From NCBI GenBank assembly GCA_963793625.1, contig CAWCAT010000004.1:248001-312000 (forward strand): a DNA stretch of 64,000 nucleotides. Direction: 5' to 3'. Under the pieces are notes generated by a model. It was not told where the DNA came from. It was given only the letters and a program-made list of their open reading frames with translations, and searched no databases. A program made the position numbers and the translations under genes. Below are positions 60,850-64,000 of the stretch, piece by piece; position 1 is the first letter of the stretch, and each line of letters begins with the position of its first letter. Origin of the DNA: G963668605 sp963793625. Lineage in GTDB: Bacteria; Acidobacteriota; Terriglobia; Bryobacterales; Bryobacteraceae.

Positions 60850-63837
60850 CTATTCGATAACGCGTACGTCCAGGGAAGTACTACTGGCGCTTTGCGAGAT
60901 GGTGAGCGGAACGGACATGCCCAGGGGCACGTTTCGCGGCACCGTTGCATTGATCTGGTACACCCCGACCTGTCCTGGCGCGAGCCCTGCGAAGGACACG
61001 TCCAGAGGCACGCCACCGAGCGTGATGGTGGGCGTTACCAGTGCAACAGCCGGCGGATCCGAAGGCGCCGGGATACCAGTTTCCACGGCCGGTGACGTTC
61101 GTCCCAATCCCGTAAGGTAGATCGTGATCACGTCACTCCTGTGAATCGGGTTGGATGGTGTAACCAATTCTCCGTTCCGATCGCGCAGCATGGTCGGAAT
61201 TCCTGTCTGTGGACCGGCTGTACCAGACCGGAATACGCTCGGGGCACCGGGCAAGAGCGAAAGGTTAAAGTTATCACTGACTCCGCCTGGCGTACGCAAT
61301 ATCAGCGTCACGTTGCCGTCAGCCTGAAACGGCATCTGTGCATTGATCTGTGTTGGCGAGACAAACAGCATTGGAACCGCGACCCCATTTACGGTCAGGC
61401 AAGTTTCTCCGAGAGCTGTTGGTAGCGGCATTTCGCTCGTGGCCATGTTGACCGGACTCAGATCACGCCCAAAGACTGAGACCAGACTTCCCGGCGCGAC
61501 CGACGAACTCAGGTCAGCAGCATTCACGATTCGGTCGATCCGGGGAGAAGCAACCGCGGCATCATAGTTCCACGACAACACGGTGAAGCCGGAAGTGGTC
61601 AGACTGATCACAGCCGACCGGCTAAATAGAGGGGCTAAGGTCCTCGTAAATGCGAAATCTTTGTCACCCAGAAGCGGGGCTTCCACCATGCGCGTCGCCC
61701 GTGCGCCATCGCCGGTAGTCAGATCGGCGCGCTGAATCACGCCCGGACTGGATACGCTCGCGGTCGTGCTGCGCAATCCAAATTGATCCACAAATGCGAA
61801 TCCGGATGATTCGCCTGTCCCCGATTCAAATTTTTTGACTGGCACCAGTGATGCATTGAGCAGGTTGTTGCCGATGACAAAGGCGTCGAAATTCGAAGCT
61901 GCTACAGCTCCGCTCAATGCTGTAAAATCTTTCCTCGAAACTGTAAAACTATCCACGTTCGCGTTGTAGAGCAGCAGGTTGCCATCGGACTGAGCCGCCA
62001 GGATCGACGATCCGTTCGGCGAGGCCACAAGCATTGTGTTCAGGGCGATTCCGTTCTGGTAAACACCCAGCGTTGGAAGCTCGATAGCCGAGCGCGTTGC
62101 CCAATCGACCTTGTCAATGGTGTGCTTTGCACCTGCGACACGGCACGCTGCTAACAACGCCTGGCCCGACGAAGCCAGGGATCGAGGATAGTGCCCGCCC
62201 GGAAACCAGATGGGGGCTTGCGGCTCAAGGGTCTCGATGTCGAAAACGTTCGCGTACTGCGAGTTATCATTGCCAACCAGAAGATAACGTTGGTCAAAAG
62301 TAATCGCAAGTTGAGTCGGGGTGTTGCCTGTCCGCAGGGTAGCGATTTGCGTGAATGTAGTTCCATCGAAGACCAGCACCTGATTCTTGTCCTGACGCAG
62401 GATATAGAACCGGTCACGCGTCGGGTCCGCAAGTAGGTCAACCAACTTCCCTGGGACGTTTACTGAGGTTCCGCGCTGATCGGGATCGTGCAGGTTCATG
62501 AGTACGCGAACCTTTGAGGGCAGATTCACGGCTTGAGACGAACTGATAGTTAAAGTCGCCGTGACAGTACCCTTCTGGTTCTGCAAGCTCGCCGGATCCA
62601 CCCGGACCTTAATGACCGCTGGCGTCATTCCAGAAGCCGGCGACACGGTTACAGCTCTATCGGAAGAGACGATTGAGAACGCAGTATTCCCGCCGCCGGG
62701 ATCGACGATAGTCAGTTCCTGCGTCATCACCCGACGGTCACACGCATTACCGCGAATGAGCAGATCTTCCTGTGTAGGCATGACCCGCGACGTCTTGGCG
62801 AGCGAACCAACCGGAAGGACAAGGACACCACTATCGGACACCGAGTAAAGCGTCATTCCATCGGATGAAAGCTGACTCCTGCCCGCCAGATTCTCAGGCA
62901 ATTGCAGCTTTTCACGAATATGAAGGTTATCCAGGTCGGCAATGTAGAGCATGGGAAGTGTTACTGAACCCGCAGCCTGCGTAGTCTCAGGTATTTGCGC
63001 GTAAATGACTCCACGGGCGGCATCGATAGCGTGGCTGCCGATATTCAACTGGCCCGATGGACTTCTCCATTGCGCCAGAAGATTGTCCTGAATTCCCGAG
63101 GACTGAAACACGCCCCATCCTGCAGCGTAGATAGTGCCGTCGCGGTTCACACTGACAGTGCGCGGCCCAAGCGGCGGCGAAGCGATATACCCGAGCGACA
63201 TGATTCGGCCCGTGTTCACGTCGTATCGAAAGCGAATCGTATCGGTCAAACCGAATATTTTTGTTCCGTCACCAGATGTCGCGACGGATGCCGCAATAAT
63301 CTGCGGAGGGAAATTCACAGGAGCCACGGGAAGGGTTTTGGCCGTAACCCCAGCCACTGTATCCAACACCTCTGTCGTACCAAGAATCGGATCGAACAGC
63401 AGGAAGTCGTGGGTTGTTACAACCAAGGCACGGTTGTCGAGCCCAAAAGCGACACCCAGTGGCGGATAGCCCATTACAAACGTCTGCTTGTCGCTGCTTG
63501 TCAGGTTTATCACCGTCAACGCATTGTTCGAGGTGTTAGGAGCCAGGAAGGGGCTGAAGTGTGCCACGACAAGGAACCGGCCGTCAGGCGAGAGAGATAG
63601 AGCGCCGGGTTGAGGCGGCACGTTGATCGATCTCAGGACGGAAGAATCGGACAGCGACACGACTTCAATACGATTCGCCGTGAAGTTCGCCACATAGAGC
63701 ACGCCGCGAGCCTCATCGAGCGATAGGTCCGCTGCGTGCCCTCCGACTGCGACCACTTTGCCGAAAGTGCCGCCGAGCACAGTCCCCCCGAGGGAACACG
63801 TCAGCGCACAGATCAACAACCAAGACTTGCAGTTCAT
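60850..63837 (-). CDS. Secreted YVTN beta-propeller protein with TIGR03437 C-terminal domain
   Basis: 995 residues from ATG 63837 (AAGGGCGAG before it). A signal peptide (SWLLICALTCSLGGTVLG) is followed by a first seven-bladed propeller (ARGVLYVANFTANRIEVVSL, GALSLSPDGRFLVVAHF). A BACON/Ig-like domain comes next (AFSIVSSDRAVTVSPASGMT), then a second propeller (DRFYILRQDKNQVLVFDGTT, LLVGNDNSQYANVFDIETLE) and the TIGR03437 domain (IVNAADLSSSVAPGSLVSVF, TIYLTGLGRTSPAVETGIPA, GLAPGQVGVYQINATVP). TIGR03437 domains are typical of Solibacter-group secreted proteins and may serve as a surface or secretion module. No catalytic site is seen. The same domain ends the PQQ dehydrogenase at 16.9 kb. Confidence 0.88.
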   Translation of the reverse strand: MNCKSWLLICALTCSLGGTVLGGTFGKVVAVGGHAADLSLDEARGVLYVANFTANRIEVVSLSDSSVLRSINVPPQPGALSLSPDGRFLVVAHFSPFLAPNTSNNALTVINLTSSDKQTFVMGYPPLGVAFGLDNRALVVTTHDFLLFDPILGTTEVLDTVAGVTAKTLPVAPVNFPPQIIAASVATSGDGTKIFGLTDTIRFRYDVNTGRIMSLGYIASPPLGPRTVSVNRDGTIYAAGWGVFQSSGIQDNLLAQWRSPSGQLNIGSHAIDAARGVIYAQIPETTQAAGSVTLPMLYIADLDNLHIREKLQLPENLAGRSQLSSDGMTLYSVSDSGVLVLPVGSLAKTSRVMPTQEDLLIRGNACDRRVMTQELTIVDPGGGNTAFSIVSSDRAVTVSPASGMTPAVIKVRVDPASLQNQKGTVTATLTISSSQAVNLPSKVRVLMNLHDPDQRGTSVNVPGKLVDLLADPTRDRFYILRQDKNQVLVFDGTTFTQIATLRTGNTPTQLAITFDQRYLLVGNDNSQYANVFDIETLEPQAPIWFPGGHYPRSLASSGQALLAACRVAGAKHTIDKVDWATRSAIELPTLGVYQNGIALNTMLVASPNGSSILAAQSDGNLLLYNANVDSFTVSRKDFTALSGAVAASNFDAFVIGNNLLNASLVPVKKFESGTGESSGFAFVDQFGLRSTTASVSSPGVIQRADLTTGDGARATRMVEAPLLGDKDFAFTRTLAPLFSRSAVISLTTSGFTVLSWNYDAAVASPRIDRIVNAADLSSSVAPGSLVSVFGRDLSPVNMATSEMPLPTALGETCLTVNGVAVPMLFVSPTQINAQMPFQADGNVTLILRTPGGVSDNFNLSLLPGAPSVFRSGTAGPQTGIPTMLRDRNGELVTPSNPIHRSDVITIYLTGLGRTSPAVETGIPAPSDPPAVALVTPTITLGGVPLDVSFAGLAPGQVGVYQINATVPRNVPLGMSVPLTISQSASSTSLDVRVIE

Positions 63838-63924
63838 AAACTCGCCCTTGAAAACCAAATTTCTACTGGCAAGGGAGGCTTCGAAGTACTCTTCAATGCC
63901 TCCCGCAGCGCCAGACCTGCCACA

Positions 63925-64000
63925 CTACTCCACGTTCTTCTTGCGGCGCAGGACAATTACTCCTAAGAACAGAACCGCGAGTACCGCGCAAACGATGCGA
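63925..64000 (-). CDS. C-terminal end of a gene with a membrane/sorting tail, partial
   Basis: From the window's right edge a minus-strand frame reads IVCAVLAVLFLGVIVLRRKK followed by NVE and a stop at 63927-63925. A hydrophobic helix followed by a basic cluster at the very C terminus is the form of a membrane anchor or of PEP-CTERM-like sorting tails; the preceding part is outside the window, so the motif before the helix cannot be checked. It is on the same strand as the propeller gene 88 bases further on. Confidence 0.45.
   Translation of the reverse strand, partial: RIVCAVLAVLFLGVIVLRRKKNVE

Noticed and set aside
1..64000. tRNA, rRNA, CRISPR arrays, insertion sequences or phage genes
   Set aside because: I looked in all intergenic gaps and on both strands and saw no cloverleaf, direct-repeat array, transposase or terminal inverted repeats; all gaps are under about 300 bases.

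Overview
The window reads as a piece of an Acidobacteriota chromosome, most likely order Bryobacterales (the Solibacter/Bryobacter group). This is inferred from two proteins ending in a TIGR03437-type C-terminal domain (abundant in Solibacter), two PEP-CTERM proteins, secreted beta-propeller/c-type cytochrome proteins, a moderately high G+C content and many secreted proteins. No rRNA, tRNA, CRISPR array, prophage or insertion sequence was seen.

Layout. 1-1.66 kb: the end of a zinc-dependent phospholipase C-like gene and a small exported lectin-like protein. 1.67-13.1 kb: an apparently single operon led by an IclR regulator with a promoter and a 19-bp palindrome lying exactly over its start codon; it encodes a secreted propeller, a secreted D-lyxose-isomerase-like cupin, a VOC protein, DhaK- and DhaL-like kinase subunits, an LsrF-like aldolase/thiolase, a very large HzsA-like dihaem cytochrome joined to a SUMF1 domain, and a YVTN-propeller/dihaem cytochrome. 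I read it as an undescribed carbohydrate oxidation and cleavage locus. 13.1-18.7 kb: a GH78 alpha-L-rhamnosidase, a DUF937 protein and a PQQ-dependent sugar dehydrogenase, the last two full of frameshifts. 18.7-28.0 kb: rlmD, trpS, an MFS exporter, a P-loop kinase and a beta-oxidation operon. 28.1-31.2 kb: a flippase-like membrane protein, a lipoprotein and a Tat-exported Gfo/Idh/MocA oxidoreductase.

31.3-42.97 kb is mostly housekeeping: ndk-sucD-sucC, trpD, a degenerate receiver protein, a PEP-CTERM protein, an exported toroid-like protein, a polyprenyl synthase, and tatD-metG-larC linked by 4-bp overlaps. 43.0-50.8 kb: an AddA/AddB-like helicase-nuclease pair followed by a MEMO1-AMMECR1 gene. 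51.0-54.0 kb: an ECF sigma/anti-sigma/Spy-like operon, an A-type Fe-S carrier and a second PEP-CTERM protein. 54.3-56.9 kb: murQ, murA and rhodanese. 56.9-64.0 kb: a co-directional minus-strand set with a decahaem DmsE/MtrA-like cytochrome and an MtrB-like outer-membrane barrel, i.e. a candidate porin-cytochrome conduit, preceded by a small outer-membrane barrel and a 1000-residue TIGR03437 propeller protein.

A caution on sequence quality: I count about 26 single-base frameshifts that can each be undone to restore a continuous, family-like protein. About 23 are one extra base, and they hit genes that are normally essential (metG) as well as accessory ones. They cluster at 16.3-18.5 kb and near 60 kb. 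I treat most as uncorrected sequence errors rather than true gene decay and give spans for the repaired genes.
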